NCBI GenBank assembly: GCA_013350335.1
Contig: CM023540.1
Coordinates: 16,187,828-16,251,827 of the forward strand
Source of the DNA: Chimonanthus salicifolius
Taxonomy: Eukaryota > Streptophyta > Magnoliopsida > Laurales > Calycanthaceae
DNA: 64,000 bases
Reading direction: 5' to 3'
In this document: positions 61,466-64,000 of the stretch, in pieces
Layout of the letters: each line of letters starts with the position of its first letter
Position numbering within the stretch: position 1 is the first letter of the stretch
Notes under the pieces: model-generated
What the model was told of the DNA's origin: nothing
The model's input: only the letters and a program-made list of their open reading frames with translations
Database searches by the model: none
Translations under genes and position numbers: made by a program

Positions 61466-64000
61466 TCCCTTTTTTTGTCTTTTTATTTTATTAATTTGAA
61501 GGAAGCTTACCTCAAAGCTCAAATCAAGTTACAAAAATGATTTGAATTGAAGTAGAAGACAGCCCCTCCTTCTATTTTTCAGTTTTTCTAGATTTAATTT
61601 TTATAGGACTTGTAAAACATGGATGTTTCTTCTTTTTCTTCTTCTTCATTTTATTCTTCTTATTTCTATTTTTATTTTCCCCCATTTCAATTCTCAGCTT
61701 TTTTTTTTTGCTTTTTCAATCTCTACTCTTTCTTTCAAATCTAAACTTCCTCTTCTTTTGGTAAATTGTTTCCCCTTGTAGACAATTTTTCCCCGTTTCA
61801 CATCTAAGCTTTTGCCCTCTTTTTCATATCTAAAATTTTTGGGGGAATTTTCATTTAATTCATTTTTTATACCACCTTTTTTATTTTTTATTTTTTATCT
61901 TCATTTTCAAAATTTAAAGTTCTGATCTCTATGAGATTTTCTCTTTTCTAAAATCTTGTATGTTCTTAAAAATCATATTCATCCCTTTTTCTCTCTAGAA
62001 AACAATTTTTTTATTTTCAAAATAATAAAAATACAAATTAATTTTTGGGCCTTTTTGTCAGGATTGGACTTGCCATTGAGCTTGTTAGGATCAAGCTTGA
62101 GCATGCATTTTAAGCCCATGTCGGGCTCGGGCTTGGCACAACATAAGCCTTGATGCAGCGGAAGTTATCGGGTTTTAAGGGATCTAGTCAAACCGGCCAA
62201 ATAAGGTCAAATATAGTCAACTCTAATGGGGCCCACGGTTTTAAGGGTAGTGGACTTGGTCAAAGTGGGTGAAGGAATAGATGGAAGAGAGGGAAATGAA
62301 ATAGAATAGGCCAATGGCTAAAAAGTGAGGTATTTAGGTAAAGGGAAAAAGGTTGCTTCCAATGGCATTAAATGCATTTATTGAAGGGGTATGAATGGGT
62401 GCTTTGGAAACCGATGGGGACTTGGTGGTATTATTCGGTAATGGATTTGAAGGGTTTGTTTGCATTTAATGTAAACTAAAGTGGGAAAGGATGAGTTTGA
62501 AGTGTCTAATCGGATGAGAGAAGGGAAATAATGGAAAAGGCCAGCAGGTGAGGACGGTGGGTCTGGAATGAGAGGGGAGGAGGGAGGTGGAAGGGCAGCA
62601 GCAGATGGAGATAGACGCCTAATGAATGGAGTTTCAACAGTGGGTCGCAATCAACACATGCAACAACGTGCAAGGGCGTTGGGCAGAGGGAGGGCTGTGG
62701 AACGGGCACTGGGCTCCGTCTGCAACAGAGGCAGAAGGGGTGGAACTCAGGCAGCCCGAAGTGGTTGCAGGCGGCAATCGCACAAAGGAGCACAGGCTGC
62801 AATCCTATCGGCTGCAAACCCGTGTCTTAGAGTCCATGTCACGTAAGGACGGGAAGAATAGTATCCTTCTGCTCAACAGCAGGCAGAAAAAAACAAGTAG
62901 AGAGGATAAATTAAAAAAAAAAAAAGTTGTATTTTATTTTCTGATTCACGGGCGGCTCTCTCACATAATTACATGCGAATATATAAAAATCAAACTAAAA
63001 TAGATCCCTAATCAGGAATGGAATTCCAACACAGTAGGACACTGCTGACAGTGTCCATGTTACAACAAAACTACGAATAAGAAACCTAAATAACTTGCTA
63101 GCTTAGAAAATAAATAAACAATTAAAATTGGAAGTGGGGTCCATGTATGATCATCCGTGATCTACATCAAGCCTGGCCTAAGCCCAACCTGTTGCCATCC
63201 CTATTTGGGATCTTATAAACACTTAAACAGAAAAAATCTGAGAAGAAACATAAACATATGAAATTAAATCATCATCAAACACTAAGTAAAGACAATGACA
63301 TTACATTTCCACCTTAATGACAAAAAGATTCAACCACCAAAAAACCTAGCATATGATAGAAGTTCTGGACAGACTATTTATTTGTGCTTCCCTACTAGAT
63401 ATGTTTTAAACAACCTATCTTATGTTTGATAAGCTTTAGTTGGTTAAACTGATGCGGAGCATATCCATCCACCTCGTACCCCATGCTATTTCCGTGCTTT
63501 CCTAGTTATTTTCATGTGTTTCTTTTATTTTATTATTTCCATGTTTAGCTTGTAGTTTATTTTTAGCAAAGGGTAGTAATCTTAGCCAGGGCAAATTGGG
63601 TATATGTGTTTTGTAAGCTTATATAAGGCCCTCTCATTGTAATCAAACGGCAGATGATATGGAATAAGATTTGAAACTTTCGAGCATACCTTTGCCGAAC
63701 ATGCGTTGGTGGGAAACCATGGAACTTTGGTGAGAATCCAAAAGGGCGAGAAGCTATCTCCTTCATCAGGTACCTCTTCTTCTATCTCTTTCTTGTTCTT
63801 CTCTTCTCTTTTTCCTTTTCCTTTTCCTTTTCTTTTCCTGCAGCCTTGACCATCATAGCCATACGGAAACTTCCTGTAGCCAGAACCCATCCAAAACCCC
63901 TTTCCCTTTGTCACCTCTTCTCCAGATCCCTCATATGAAACCATACCTACCCCTGCCTTGTTTCGCCTACCCTTTCCACATGACCGTAACCCCATATAAC
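61466..64000. other. Right end of the window: repeats, no exon found
   Basis: I looked on the minus strand for the missing first CSTF77 exons and did not find them. T-rich DNA to 62.0 kb. From 62.05 kb to 63.203 kb the words AAGCCC/GGGCTTG cluster at both sides, and the right end CCATCCCTA is hAT-like (TAGGGATGG on the other strand). The left end is uncertain. Around 63.45-63.84 kb a stretch with TTATATAAGGCC (63617-63628) and AATAAGAT could be an LTR, but borders are not visible. Confidence 0.4.

Noticed and set aside
62378..62846. Several overlapping open frames rich in Pro, Gly or Arg
   Set aside because: Overlap in different frames on both strands, GC-rich filler inside a likely transposon; no recognisable domain.

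Overview
The window is plant nuclear DNA: AT-rich, with GT-AG introns up to about 10.8 kb that are packed with transposable elements, plant-type L1 LINEs, tRNA-derived SINEs, a Copia-type TRIM, hAT elements and a caulimovirid remnant. Three protein-coding loci are recognisable. The species cannot be settled from sequence alone. Long TE-filled introns with many hAT elements suggest a magnoliid or early-diverging eudicot rather than a compact genome; that is inference.

Left part (1-14.8 kb). The last coding exon of an organellar-type guanylate kinase (970-1308, +) is followed by repeats, including a rotted endogenous caulimovirid on the minus strand (about 3.3-5.85 kb) broken by four later insertions. 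Next comes a plus-strand gene (8172-11480) for an uncharacterised plant membrane-anchored acidic protein resembling Arabidopsis At5g17910. Its reading frame is broken twice by what look like single extra T bases.

Main part (14.8-58.8 kb). One minus-strand gene, CSTF77 (cleavage stimulation factor 77 kDa subunit, pre-mRNA 3'-end processing), spans 44 kb. I placed 19 exons whose phases all agree and which give 685 codons plus stop; the first roughly 80 residues lie beyond the right edge. Almost everything between its exons is transposon-derived, yet every exon I could check is intact. One 8.1 kb intron has a GC donor.

Transposon layer. At least seven non-autonomous hAT-type elements can be delimited by terminal inverted repeats and 8-bp target-site duplications (22098-23095, 27679-29095, 29902-30523, 36481-36975, 47085-47596, 48878-53551 with 49136-50245 nested inside it, 54642-55387). 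Each carries its own short word repeated densely near both ends. Other well-bounded items are a Micron-like element inside a TA microsatellite (47745-48061), five SINEs with clear or partial target duplications, a near-complete LINE with an RRM-type ORF1 (40.4-46.5 kb), further LINE pieces at 15.6-18.1, 20.5-21.3, 32.5-32.8, 50.4-53.4 and 59.1-61.5 kb, and a complete 483-bp TRIM inserted into the RNase H domain of a LINE (59367-59849).

How the parts relate. The three genes do not form a pathway or cluster; they are ordinary neighbours. What stands out is the layering: virus, LINE, SINE, hAT and TRIM insertions nested in one another, mostly inside introns of an essential RNA-processing gene.
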